Shown in pieces: positions 5,703-10,148 of a DNA stretch of 11,111 nt; within the stretch, counting starts at the first letter, position 1; every line of letters begins with the position of its first letter. A program made the translations under genes and the position numbers. Below the pieces are notes generated by a model, which saw nothing but the letters and a program-made list of their open reading frames with translations, was not told the DNA's origin and ran no database searches. The stretch is from UMGS973 sp964507795 (lineage in GTDB: Bacteria; Bacillota; Clostridia; Peptostreptococcales; Anaerovoracaceae), in contig CAZDQV010000066.1 in NCBI GenBank assembly GCA_964507795.1, positions 1-11,111 of the forward strand, given 5' to 3'.

Positions 5703-5873
5703 ATGTTATGGGATTGGTACTTTCAGGACAATAACACTGGCGAAGAGTTCTTCGTCGAGTGTGAAGAAAAGATAGAAGCAATTGAAATTGCGAAACAGTA
5801 TTTTAAGGCACCTAAGTGTCTAGCTAAATATACCCCCAGCGAAGCTGAGTGGTATGGTTTAGACACTTACTAA
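5703..5873 (+). CDS. Hypothetical protein, 56 residues
   Basis: Unrecognised. GGAGG at 5687-5691 is 11 bases before ATG 5703; the in-frame ATG at 5685 overlaps that site and is rejected. Begins MLWDWYFQDNNTGEEFFVEC, followed by a helix EEKIEAIEIAKQYFKAPKC and a short acidic C-terminus. The strand-strand-helix layout with an A-x-E-x-A helix resembles other small proteins of this region (for example 10470-10640). Two cysteines, no membrane segment. The TAA stop adjoins the terminator at 5873. Confidence 0.72.
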   Translation: MLWDWYFQDNNTGEEFFVECEEKIEAIEIAKQYFKAPKCLAKYTPSEAEWYGLDTY

Positions 5874-5900
5874 AGAGGGGCACAAGCCCCTCTTTTCTTT
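5873..5900 (+). terminator. Intrinsic terminator of the 5416-5873 unit
   Basis: AAGAGGGGC (5873-5881), loop ACAA, GCCCCTCTT (5886-5894), followed by TTCTTT. The left arm starts in the TAA stop codon. Confidence 0.8.
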
Positions 5901-5902
5901 CC

Positions 5903-5931
5903 TTGCTTTTTTACAAAAAATTTATTATAAT
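5903..5931 (+). promoter_or_regulatory. SigA-type promoter of the 5966-6375 unit
   Basis: TTGCTT (5903-5908), 17-base spacer, TATAAT (5926-5931), directly after the preceding terminator. This promoter lacks the TTTGTGCAA operator repeats seen elsewhere. Confidence 0.7.
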
Positions 5932-5965
5932 GATTATAGAAAAAGTAAAGAAAGGAGAATTTCTA

Positions 5966-6082
5966 ATGACCCTAGAAATGCTAAAAGCATTGGCCATTAT
6001 TTTAGAATCTTGTCTAAATCAAGATACTTGTAGAGATTGTCCAATGGCGCAATTTTGTGGGAAAATGCCATGCGAATGGTAA
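5966..6082 (+). CDS. Cys-rich mini-protein, 38 residues
   Basis: ATG 5966 follows AAAGGAGA (5951-5958). The protein is a helix (MTLEMLKALAIILESC) followed by a cysteine-rich tail with C16, C22, C25, C31 and C36 (pattern C-x5-C-x2-C-x5-C-x4-C), ending PCEW and TAA. The spacing suggests metal binding (zinc or an Fe-S site) or a small treble-clef-like knuckle. Short proteins with a CxxC-P-xx-x-x-C tail are common in phage early regions, but no function is known to me. It has the only clear promoter upstream of the AbrB-like gene. Confidence 0.7.
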   Translation: MTLEMLKALAIILESCLNQDTCRDCPMAQFCGKMPCEW

Positions 6083-6147
6083 GCCCGCGGCTCCCATGTG
6101 GAGTCGTATTTCCGCACACCTAGGTCATTAGAAATAAAATAACGGAT

Positions 6148-6375
6148 ATGATAGAAGGCACCTTCTCAAGAAAACTAGATGTAACAGGCCGTATAATGAT
6201 TCCGGTTAAGCTGCGTGAGCGCGTCGGCCTAGTTCCCGGCAATGAATATTCATTCGAGCTTTTCCAGATTAATGGACATAATTATGTTTGCATTGACTGC
6301 GGACCGGTATCAGAAGCTCCCAAAATGGAGATTAAAACTGCTACGGTTGAAGAGCTGGCCGCTGGCGGCCAGTAA
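6148..6375 (+). CDS. AbrB/SpoVT-fold DNA-binding protein, 75 residues
   Basis: Residues 6-38 (FSRKLDVTGRIMIPVKLRER, then VGLVPGNEYSFEL) are a clear SpoVT/AbrB (MazE-type) swapped-hairpin domain, recognisable by the LDxxGRIxIPxxLR core and the following G-x-x-PG. Such proteins are dimeric DNA-binding regulators or antitoxins. The start ATG 6148 gives the usual short lead-in; it lacks a good Shine-Dalgarno site (only AACGGA), unlike all neighbours, so expression may be low or depend on the upstream gene. No toxin gene follows. The last six codons (ELAAGG-Q) are encoded by the GC-rich hairpin of cassette B, so the C-terminus may be shaped by the repeat. It is the only candidate regulator seen for the palindromes of the early region; that link is inference. 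Confidence 0.8.
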   Translation: MIEGTFSRKLDVTGRIMIPVKLRERVGLVPGNEYSFELFQINGHNYVCIDCGPVSEAPKMEIKTATVEELAAGGQ

Positions 6376-6470
6376 TTTAGATTTTGTGCAACTTGCACAA
6401 AAATGTATATCGATTTTTGACATAGACAACTTGCACAAAAAAATCCCAAAACTTTGTGCAAGTTGTCTAT
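6355..6470 (+). repeat. Intergenic control cassette B
   Basis: GC hairpin (6355-6372) inside the end of the AbrB-like gene, palindrome TTTTGTGCAA-C-TTGCACAAAA (6382-6402), and a perfect 18-bp inverted repeat (6422-6439/6453-6470, loop 13) whose right end touches the -35 box. Strong similarity to cassette A. Confidence 0.75.
6422..6470. repeat. Perfect 18-bp inverted repeat abutting a promoter
   Basis: Left arm ATAGACAACTTGCACAAA (6422-6439) is the exact reverse complement of the right arm (6453-6470). The last base of the right arm is the first base of the -35 box of the 6549 promoter. Confidence 0.8.
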
Positions 6471-6498
6471 TGTTTTTCTCTAGGGCCTCTGTTATACT
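6470..6498 (+). promoter_or_regulatory. SigA-type promoter of the 6549-6944 unit
   Basis: TTGTTT (6470-6475), 17-base spacer, TATACT (6493-6498). The predicted start G6505 begins the hairpin GTCCC-AAGG-GGGAC (6505-6518), the same geometry as at 5376. The -35 overlaps the operator-like repeat. Confidence 0.7.
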
Positions 6499-6548
6499 AT
6501 AATTGTCCCAAGGGGGACGCAATAAAAAAAGAAAGAGGGCAAATTAAA

Positions 6549-6752
6549 ATGACTACACTTAGAGATCTATTCAATATCGGACGCGTGTCCGACTTTGAGA
6601 TTTTGGACTACGAGTCCACTGCACATTATCGCTATGACGGCGATAAGGTTCTGCTAGGTGGCGATCCTACTTCACTTAGTTGGAGTGAATTGATAAACTT
6701 TGAAGTCCGGTCGATTGAGCCGGGCGAAAATGTGATTAAGGTTTGGCTTTAA
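6549..6752 (+). CDS. Hypothetical protein, 67 residues
   Basis: Unrecognised. ATG 6549 follows AGAGGGC; upstream in-frame codons are in the promoter and are rejected. Begins MTTLRDLFNIGRVSDFEILD and continues with alternating polar/hydrophobic beta-like segments (HYRYDGDKVLLGG, FEVRSIEPGENVIKVWL) around a short helix SWSELIN. The layout looks like a small beta-rich one-domain fold ending in an edge strand IKVWL. No cysteine, no membrane segment. The TAA stop lies within a hairpin and the next gene starts about 40 bases later with its own strong ribosome site. Confidence 0.73.
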   Translation: MTTLRDLFNIGRVSDFEILDYESTAHYRYDGDKVLLGGDPTSLSWSELINFEVRSIEPGENVIKVWL

Positions 6753-6771
6753 GGGGGCTTAGCCCCCTTAA
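6749..6771. other. Gene-end hairpin without U-tract
   Basis: TTAAGGGGG (6749-6757), loop CTTAG, CCCCCTTAA (6763-6771); it includes the TAA stop. Followed by CCGCG, so it separates cistrons rather than terminating. Confidence 0.65.
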
Positions 6772-6791
6772 CCGCGAAGGAGGAAACAAGA

Positions 6792-6944
6792 ATGTTTGAA
6801 TACGAAGTTTTATTTACTAATGGTTATACCTCTCTCTTGTTTGGATATGACCTTGCAGACGCCTTGCGCAGAAGTCATAGACAGGCTAATGAAGTGGCCG
6901 CAGTTCTTTACTATAATGAAGTCGAAAGAGAGGAACCCTACTAA
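6792..6944 (+). CDS. Hypothetical protein, 50 residues
   Basis: Unrecognised and short, but well supported: AAGGAGGAAA precedes ATG 6792 at good spacing, and the reading frame ends exactly in the loop of a terminator. It begins MFEYEVLFTNGYTSLLFGYD (two beta-like strands), then a helix LADALRRSHRQANEVAAVLYY and an acidic tail EVEREEPY. Soluble. Second gene of the 6549 unit. Confidence 0.7.
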   Translation: MFEYEVLFTNGYTSLLFGYDLADALRRSHRQANEVAAVLYYNEVEREEPY

Positions 6945-6958
6945 GGGTTCCTCTTTAC
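6929..6958 (+). terminator. Intrinsic terminator of the 6549-6944 unit
   Basis: AGAGGAACCC (6929-6938), loop TACTAA containing the stop codon, GGGTTCCTCT (6945-6954), then TTACC. The T-run is short, and a second hairpin follows at 6981. Confidence 0.65.
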
Positions 6959-6980
6959 CTTAGCACCCTAAGCAATTTGA

Positions 6981-7008
6981 CCGGCCGCTGGCGGCCGGAA
7001 TTTTTTTT
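6981..7008 (+). terminator. GC-rich hairpin with T-run (cassette C)
   Basis: CCGGCCGC (6981-6988)-TG-GCGGCCGG (6991-6998), then AATTTTTTTT. Second terminator in tandem after the one at 6929. Confidence 0.8.
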
Positions 7009-7061
7009 CAATAGGCAATTTGCACAATTTTTGCCATAAAGATTTGTACAACTTGACTATT
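6981..7061 (+). repeat. Intergenic control cassette C
   Basis: GC hairpin, then CAATAGGCAATTTGCACAA (from 7009) facing TTGTACAACTTGACTATTG (7044-7062), an inverted repeat with three mismatches in 19; the right CTATTG ends in the -35 box. The spacer contains TTTTTGCCATAAA, shared with cassettes F and G in altered form. Confidence 0.7.
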
Positions 7062-7087
7062 GATTTTCTCCTAAAATGTGATATACT
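7060..7087 (+). promoter_or_regulatory. Promoter of the 7121 gene
   Basis: TTGATT (7060-7065), 16-base spacer, TATACT (7082-7087). The -35 begins inside the CTATTG end of the operator-like repeat. The leader (ACCATCAAGAGAACGG) resembles the one before the 8668 gene. Confidence 0.65.
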
Positions 7088-7120
7088 AGTACCATCAAGA
7101 GAACGGAAAGGAAGTTAACA

Positions 7121-7429
7121 ATGATCAACATCCGTACAATTAAAAAGCTTATCAATAATGATGGGCTTACTCTTAAGAATGGCAAAATCATTCGCTATAA
7201 AACGGGCTGGCAAGTTGCTACAGAGGGTATTATCTGTGATAACGCACAGGATGCAATCAATGCAGTGCGGGCTTATAACGGTAACTGTGGCGTATGGCTT
7301 GAAAATGGTATCTACTATGTAGACAAATCCCATAGAGTGAATACAAAAAAGCAAGCCATTGAAATTGGCCGGGAATGCGCGCAAATCAGCGTTTATGGCT
7401 GGGCACGAGGAAATTTAGCTTATTGCTAA
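7121..7429 (+). CDS. Conserved phage hypothetical protein, 102 residues
   Basis: ATG 7121 follows GAAAGGAAG (7105-7113). Segments GLTLKNGKIIRYKTGWQVAT, GNCGVWLENGIYYVDKSHRV, then TKKQAIEIGRECAQISVYGW match, from memory, a widespread small protein of Firmicutes phages and mobile elements with no known function. The pattern is N-terminal helix, beta-rich middle and C-terminal helix; no membrane segment. It has its own operator-controlled promoter. The last codons and stop form a 9-bp inverted repeat (7411-7433), and the next promoter starts 8 bases after the TAA, so it is probably a single-gene unit with readthrough into 7499. Confidence 0.78.
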   Translation: MINIRTIKKLINNDGLTLKNGKIIRYKTGWQVATEGIICDNAQDAINAVRAYNGNCGVWLENGIYYVDKSHRVNTKKQAIEIGRECAQISVYGWARGNLAYC

Positions 7430-7433
7430 ATTT
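7411..7433 (+). terminator. Gene-end hairpin, possible weak terminator
   Basis: AAATTTAGC (7411-7419), loop TTATT, GCTAAATTT (7425-7433), then CTTATTG. AU-rich stem and poor T-run; readthrough is likely. Confidence 0.4.
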
Positions 7434-7437
7434 CTTA

Positions 7438-7466
7438 TTGACAAACAAGAGAGAGTATGATATAAT
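7438..7466 (+). promoter_or_regulatory. Full-consensus SigA promoter of the 7499 gene
   Basis: TTGACA (7438-7443), 17-base spacer, TATAAT (7461-7466). Both hexamers are perfect; no operator-type repeat overlaps it. Confidence 0.88.
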
Positions 7467-7498
7467 ACAAGTACAATAAAGGAAAGGAAGTAATCTAA

Positions 7499-7705
7499 AT
7501 GCTGTATAACGTTTCTGTTAAGTTCTTTAACTTCAATCGCAAAGATACCAACTATTTTGTCAACGACAAAAGCTTTGTCGGGCTGGATAACGCAATCTAC
7601 TTTGCGGAAAAGCTTGCGGAAAGCGAAAATGCGATTACGGTATATGTAACCGATAGTTTAACCGGAGAAATCCTATGGGATTGGGATAGATTCGAGGAGA
7701 CGTAA
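7499..7705 (+). CDS. Hypothetical protein, 68 residues
   Basis: Unrecognised. ATG 7499 follows AAAGGAAG (7483-7490). Sequence begins MLYNVSVKFFNFNRKDTNYF, then a helix LDNAIYFAEKLAESENA, a strand ITVYVTD and the C-terminus GEILWDWDRFEET. The beta-alpha-beta pattern with an A-x-x-F/L-A-E helix is shared with several other early genes here (10470, 4391), suggesting small proteins of one general fold. Single-gene unit with a perfect promoter and a terminator whose loop contains the stop. Confidence 0.75.
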   Translation: MLYNVSVKFFNFNRKDTNYFVNDKSFVGLDNAIYFAEKLAESENAITVYVTDSLTGEILWDWDRFEET

Positions 7706-7716
7706 GTCTCCTCTTT
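7694..7716 (+). terminator. Intrinsic terminator with GTAA loop
   Basis: GAGGAGAC (7694-7701), loop GTAA (GNRA type, containing the TAA stop), GTCTCCTC (7706-7713), then TTT. Confidence 0.75.
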
Positions 7717-7731
7717 CCCCATTGCTTTGGG

Positions 7732-7765
7732 CGGTCCGCTAGCGCGCGTCGCGGACCGAATTTTT
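7732..7765 (+). terminator. GC-rich hairpin with T-run (cassette E)
   Basis: CGGTCCGC (7732-7739), 11-base loop, GCGGACCG (7751-7758), then AATTTTTATT. Second terminator in tandem; stem bases differ from other copies by paired changes. Confidence 0.75.
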
Positions 7766-7791
7766 ATTATACATCTAGTTCAGCATTTTGT

Positions 7792-7856
7792 CAATAGGCA
7801 TTTTGTACAAAAAATCACAATTTAAATTTCCCGAATTTTGTGCAATTTGCCTATTG
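7792..7856. repeat. Intergenic control cassette E, long inverted repeat
   Basis: Arms 7792-7812 and 7836-7856 (21 bases each) pair at 18 positions. Left arm starts CAATAGGCA, right arm ends TGCCTATTG and overlaps the -35 box. The left arm also contains TTTTGTACAAAA, itself a palindrome. Confidence 0.75.
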
Positions 7857-7882
7857 CTATTCTATCCCCTATGTGGTATATT
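7854..7882 (+). promoter_or_regulatory. Promoter of the 7919-8468 unit
   Basis: TTGCTA (7854-7859), 17-base spacer, TATATT (7877-7882). The expected start G7889 opens the hairpin GTCC-AAAG-GGAC (7889-7900), the same arrangement as at 5376 and 6505. An overlapping TATACT at 7882 could serve as alternative -10. Confidence 0.65.
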
Positions 7883-7918
7883 ATACTTGTCCAAAGGGAC
7901 AGAAAGGAAGTAAGCAAA

Positions 7919-8071
7919 ATGGAAATTATGATTAGAGTGTTCAACGACACGACCCTTGAAATCATTGAGAAGGTCTTTGATAATGAGGACGAGGCCGACC
8001 TGTTTGAAATCCCGCTCAGCTTCCTTGATGCACATTATGAAGTTTATTATAACGGGGAGAGGGTCTATTAA
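7919..8071 (+). CDS. Hypothetical acidic protein, 50 residues
   Basis: Unrecognised. ATG 7919 follows GAAAGGAAG; in-frame starts further up lie in the operator and promoter. Starts MEIMIRVFNDTTLEIIEKVF, then NEDEADLFEIPLSFL and the C-terminus AHYEVYYNGERVY: strand, acidic helix, strand, strand. Strongly acidic in the middle, no cysteine. The TAA stop is in the loop of a 10-bp hairpin. First gene of a three-gene unit with 8098 and 8265. Confidence 0.72.
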   Translation: MEIMIRVFNDTTLEIIEKVFDNEDEADLFEIPLSFLDAHYEVYYNGERVY

Positions 8072-8080
8072 GACCCTCTC
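8057..8080. other. Gene-end hairpin without U-tract
   Basis: GAGAGGGTCT (8057-8066), loop ATTA, AGACCCTCTC (8071-8080); TAA stop spans loop and stem. Followed by AGAGAGG, the start of the next ribosome site. Confidence 0.65.
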
Positions 8081-8097
8081 AGAGAGGAGATATCATA

Positions 8098-8247
8098 ATG
8101 ACAATGAATGAGTTTGCGGAAAAGCTTAATCAATGGACTGATGACTATGGATGGGATGATGAGAGCCTTAACAACTTCGTAAATATCAATGCCTCTTCTT
8201 ATGAAGAGTATAACGCAATGTGGGAAATCGTTCATGAACTAGTATAA
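8098..8247 (+). CDS. Hypothetical acidic protein, 49 residues
   Basis: Unrecognised. ATG 8098 is 8 bases after GAGGAG (8084-8089); an ATG two codons later is a less likely alternative. Sequence MTMNEFAEKLNQWTDDYGWD ... SYEEYNAMWEIVHELV is acidic and mostly helical, with many aromatic residues (three Trp). No cysteine or membrane segment. Its TAA is 17 bases before the next start, with AAAGGAAG between, so it is co-transcribed with 7919 and 8265. A small acidic helical protein could be a DNA mimic or binding partner, but nothing in the sequence proves that. Confidence 0.68.
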   Translation: MTMNEFAEKLNQWTDDYGWDDESLNNFVNINASSYEEYNAMWEIVHELV

Positions 8248-8264
8248 AGAAAGGAAGTAATATA

Positions 8265-8468
8265 ATGAAAAGTTTTTTTGATTGGTACAAAGATGAATAT
8301 GACGAAGAACCACCGAAAGATGTAATTCCCGGAGAATGGTTTCATGAGAGACATCTCCCAATGGTAGTTCACTGCACATACTGCGGAATGACTATGGCGC
8401 TCCCGCAAGCCTATCTCGATAGAGAAGGTTATACCTTCTGTAATAGCTGTAAAAGTTAGAGGGCGTAA
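8265..8468 (+). CDS. Small zinc-ribbon protein; terminal TAG probably read through to TAA
   Basis: ATG 8265 follows AAAGGAAG. The N-terminus FFDWYKDEYDEEPP is acidic and aromatic. The C-terminal half is a zinc ribbon: C37xxC40 (HCTYCGMTMALP) and C59xxC62 (FCNSCK), a typical rubredoxin-like knuckle. In standard code it stops at TAG 8457-8459 (64 residues). If TAG is Gln, as the minus-strand genes require, it ends three codons later at TAA 8466-8468 (67 residues). That TAA lies exactly in the loop of the terminator, as stops do in other genes here, which favours the longer version. Last gene of the 7919 unit. Zinc ribbons often mediate nucleic-acid or protein contacts; role unknown. Confidence 0.75.
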
Positions 8469-8484
8469 CGCCCTCTTTCTTTTT
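8458..8484 (+). terminator. Intrinsic terminator of the 7919-8468 unit
   Basis: AGAGGGCG (8458-8465), loop TAA, CGCCCTCT (8469-8476), then TTCTTTTTT. Confidence 0.85.
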
Positions 8485-8515
8485 TCTCTAATAGTTCGCG
8501 TGCCAGCCTTCTCAG

Positions 8516-8622
8516 CTGCCCGCCGGCGGGCAGTTCTTAAAAATCAATAGACAGTTTACACAATTTTTGCCCCATAAAGTTGGTGATTTTGACGAAAGAA
8601 ATTTTCCTAAAATTGATTGACT
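8516..8622 (+). repeat. Intergenic control cassette F
   Basis: GC palindrome CTGCCCGC-CG-GCGGGCAG (8516-8533), CAATAGACAGTTTACACAA (8547 onward), TTTTTGCCCCATAAA, then a degenerate TTGGTGATTTTGACGAA (8580-8596) leading to the promoter. It is the most diverged cassette; the right arm of the inverted repeat is poorly conserved, and the T-run after the GC hairpin is weak. Confidence 0.6.
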
Positions 8623-8645
8623 TTTTTGAAGGTCTATGATATTAT
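8617..8645 (+). promoter_or_regulatory. Promoter of the 8668 gene
   Basis: TTGACT (8617-8622), 17-base spacer, TATTAT (8640-8645), overlapping TATAAT (8643-8648). The leader ACCATCAAGAG resembles that before 7121. Confidence 0.7.
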
Positions 8646-8667
8646 AATACCATCAAGAGGAAAGGAA

Positions 8668-8820
8668 ATGAAAAAAATGAATCTTGCGGTTCTCGTCCTT
8701 GCGATCTTATTGACTGTGCAGTTTTTGTCTGCACTCAAAAAAGATTGCATGAACCTTGTAGTCCTGTTTTGTGCGGAAATCGTACTGTTTGGGTACATAG
8801 TGAAAGGAGCTGGCTTATAA
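8668..8820 (+). CDS. Small two-helix membrane protein, 50 residues
   Basis: ATG 8668 follows AGAGG (8656-8660); an alternative ATG at 8677 would use AAAGGA and lose only MKK. Two hydrophobic stretches, residues 5-22 (NLAVLVLAILLTVQFLSA) and 28-46 (MNLVVLFCAEIVLFGYIVK), separated by a short KKD loop, predict a helical hairpin in the membrane with both ends on the same side. No family recognised. Phage-encoded membrane hairpins can be holin-like or superinfection-exclusion factors, but an early promoter and absence of lysis genes nearby argue against a holin. Single-gene unit. Confidence 0.7.
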   Translation: MKKMNLAVLVLAILLTVQFLSALKKDCMNLVVLFCAEIVLFGYIVKGAGL

Positions 8821-8829
8821 AAAAAGTTC

Positions 8830-8858
8830 TTGACAAACCGCAAATCCTCTGCTATAAT
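8830..8858 (+). promoter_or_regulatory. Full-consensus SigA promoter of the 8891-9416 unit
   Basis: TTGACA (8830-8835), 17-base spacer, TATAAT (8853-8858), 10 bases after the previous stop codon and without an operator-type repeat. Confidence 0.88.
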
Positions 8859-8890
8859 GAATATAGAAATTAAGAAAGGAAGTAAATATT

Positions 8891-9178
8891 ATGAAGTTCA
8901 TTATCAATAAAGATTGGGGCGGCTTTTCCGTTCCCGAAGCCATGCAGGAACACCTGCACTGCGGACGCTATCCGCATGGATGGGAAGACATTTCCATCCG
9001 CACCAATGAGGACTTTATAGCGTGGGTCCTCGACCATGACGCAGAGACTTCTCTGGCAGTCGTGGAAATCTCCGACTATGCGACCGACTGGCGCATCGAG
9101 GAGTATGACGGTATGGAAACCGTCTGGACTGTGGTTGACGGGAAAATGATTCCCGCGCCAATTGTGAAGAGGGCTTAA
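8891..9178 (+). CDS. Conserved phage hypothetical protein of the INKxxGGFS type, 95 residues
   Basis: ATG 8891 follows AAAGGAAG (8875-8882). The opening MKFIINKDWGGFSVPEAMQE and the closing VVEISDYATDWRIEEYDGME resemble, from memory, a widespread family of small phage proteins (INK-x-x-GGFS ... VVEIPD ... W-x-I-x-EYDG-x-E) of unknown function. Here the middle is short and carries HCGRYPHGW and IRTNEDFIAWVL. Soluble, mixed alpha/beta. The GC content and GC-rich codons (ATC, GTC, GAC) are higher than in its neighbours, a possible sign of separate acquisition. The TAA stop is in the loop of a hairpin; 9222 follows in the same unit. Confidence 0.77.
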   Translation: MKFIINKDWGGFSVPEAMQEHLHCGRYPHGWEDISIRTNEDFIAWVLDHDAETSLAVVEISDYATDWRIEEYDGMETVWTVVDGKMIPAPIVKRA

Positions 9179-9188
9179 CGCCCTCTTC
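9166..9188. other. Gene-end hairpin without U-tract
   Basis: GAAGAGGGC (9166-9174), loop TTAAC holding the stop, GCCCTCTTC (9180-9188), followed by CAAAG. Between two co-transcribed genes. Confidence 0.65.
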
Positions 9189-9221
9189 CAAAGAAGATAG
9201 TTTAAGGAAGGAAGTAATAAC

Positions 9222-9416
9222 ATGGTAGAATTCAAAAACAACAAACCCCTTTTCACAATGACAAGCTCAGAAGCAAAAGCCATCTATGATTTTATCGACA
9301 TCCTAAACTATAATCCCGCATTCTCAGTTATCGAATTGACTGACCTTTTGTTTGACTTCAAAAGCTTTTATGAGGGTGACGAAACTGATTACTTTGATGT
9401 TAAAATTAAAGATTAA
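9222..9416 (+). CDS. Hypothetical protein, 64 residues
   Basis: Unrecognised. ATG 9222 follows AAGGAAGGAAG (9204-9214). Begins MVEFKNNKPLFTMTSSEAKA, then a helix AIYDFIDILNY and a second region SVIELTDLLFDFKSFYEGDE, ending acidic (DYFDVKIKD). Mixed helix/strand, net negative, aromatic-rich, no cysteine. Second gene of the 8891 unit; it ends TAA directly at a strong terminator. Confidence 0.73.
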   Translation: MVEFKNNKPLFTMTSSEAKAIYDFIDILNYNPAFSVIELTDLLFDFKSFYEGDETDYFDVKIKD

Positions 9417-9438
9417 AGAGGGCTTCGGCCCTCTTTTT
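9415..9438 (+). terminator. Intrinsic terminator with UUCG tetraloop
   Basis: AAAGAGGGC (9415-9423), loop TTCG, GCCCTCTTT (9428-9436), continuing T. C(UUCG)G is an exceptionally stable tetraloop. Left arm overlaps the TAA stop. Confidence 0.9.
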
Positions 9439-9472
9439 TATATCCTAATAGTTAGCGCGCTAATCTTCTCGG

Positions 9473-9499
9473 CCGACCGCTGGCGGTCGGAAATTTTTT
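9473..9499 (+). terminator. GC-rich hairpin with T-run (cassette G)
   Basis: CCGACCGC (9473-9480)-TG-GCGGTCGG (9483-9490), then AAATTTTTT. Tandem to the UUCG terminator. Confidence 0.8.
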
Positions 9500-9557
9500 C
9501 AATAGGCAAGATTCACAAATTTTCTCCATAAATTTTGTGCAAAATTACTATTTGACT
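9473..9557 (+). repeat. Intergenic control cassette G
   Basis: Preceded by the palindrome TTAGCGCGCTAA (9452-9463). GC hairpin, then CAATAGGCAAGATTCACAAA (from 9500) facing TTTTGTGCAAAATTACTATTTG (9534-9555), an imperfect inverted repeat, with TTTTCTCCATAAA between. The right end meets the -35 TTGACT. Confidence 0.65.
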
Positions 9558-9580
9558 TTTTCCTAAAAAAGTGATAATAT
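9552..9580 (+). promoter_or_regulatory. Promoter of the 9605 gene
   Basis: TTGACT (9552-9557), 17-base spacer, TAATAT (9575-9580); GATAAT and TATAAT overlap the same zone, so the exact -10 is uncertain. Confidence 0.6.
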
Positions 9581-9604
9581 ATAATCAGAAAGGGGATAGA
9601 AAAT

Positions 9605-10078
9605 ATGAAATTTATGTTGACTTTCATCGTTCTGTCTATCATCAATGTTATCTTTTCAACTGTTCGCTCTATTGTTACCATTAAAGGCAACAAGCTTTCC
9701 GCAAGTATTATCAGTGGTGGCTATTTCGCCTTCTATAATGTGATGCTGATTTACACCGTTGCTGATTTTCCGATGTGGCAGAAATGCGTTATCACTTTTG
9801 CTTGCAACGTTGCAGGAGTGTTCATTGTAAAACTCATAGAGGAAAAAATGCGTCGCGACAGACTCTGGAAAGTCGAAGCATCTATACTGAATCGCTACCG
9901 CGAGGATGTTTGCGCGATGCTTGAAAAAGCTAAGATTCCATACAATTATATCGAGGGCGTAGGTAAGTATGTTATCTTTAATGTGTTCTGCGCGAATCAG
10001 AATCAAAGCAGTGCGGTAAGAGAAATTCTCAAAGCCTATAATGCAAAATATTTTGTGAGTGAGAGCAAAAATCTTTAA
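9605..10078 (+). CDS. UPF0316-like membrane protein, 157 residues
   Basis: ATG 9605 follows AAAGGGGA. Three hydrophobic helices are visible: residues 4-20 (MLTFIVLSIINVIFST), 33-52 (ASIISGGYFAFYNVMLIYTV) and 57-77 (MWQKCVITFACNVAGVFIVK), then a basic IEEKMRRDRLW and a soluble C-terminal domain (~85-157). The first part (STVRSIVTIKGNK) and the three-helix layout with a GVFIVKLIEEK end resemble the UPF0316/DUF5698 family, where a DUF2179-like domain follows; the C-terminal domain here would fit that position. The family has no firmly known function. It is the largest early gene of the window, in its own unit under cassette G. The assignment is from memory of the motif and is moderate. Confidence 0.72.
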   Translation: MKFMLTFIVLSIINVIFSTVRSIVTIKGNKLSASIISGGYFAFYNVMLIYTVADFPMWQKCVITFACNVAGVFIVKLIEEKMRRDRLWKVEASILNRYREDVCAMLEKAKIPYNYIEGVGKYVIFNVFCANQNQSSAVREILKAYNAKYFVSESKNL

Positions 10079-10086
10079 AAAAGGGG

Positions 10087-10115
10087 TTGACAAATAGCCC
10101 CTAGTGTGATACAAT
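10087..10115 (+). promoter_or_regulatory. SigA promoter of the 10149-10640 unit
   Basis: TTGACA (10087-10092), 17-base spacer, TACAAT (10110-10115) with a TG one base upstream (extended -10). The -35 is flanked by GGGG (10083-10086) and CCCC (10098-10101), which could form a small hairpin acting as terminator stem of the previous gene. Confidence 0.82.
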
Positions 10116-10148
10116 ACAAGTACAAACAAAAGGAAAGGATTTGATACT

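Noticed and set aside
6076..6147. Upstream extension of the AbrB-like gene through TAG 6121 to ATG 6076
   Set aside because: In frame if TAG is Gln, but there is no ribosome site, it overlaps the end of 5966, and AbrB proteins normally begin near the 6148 start.
5201..6470. Cassettes A and B as an insertion sequence or transposon ends
   Set aside because: No transposase or target duplication; the similarity is confined to control sequence just before promoters.
8870..9283. 137-residue open frame on the minus strand
   Set aside because: Antisense shadow of the 8891 gene and of its ribosome site; no start signal.
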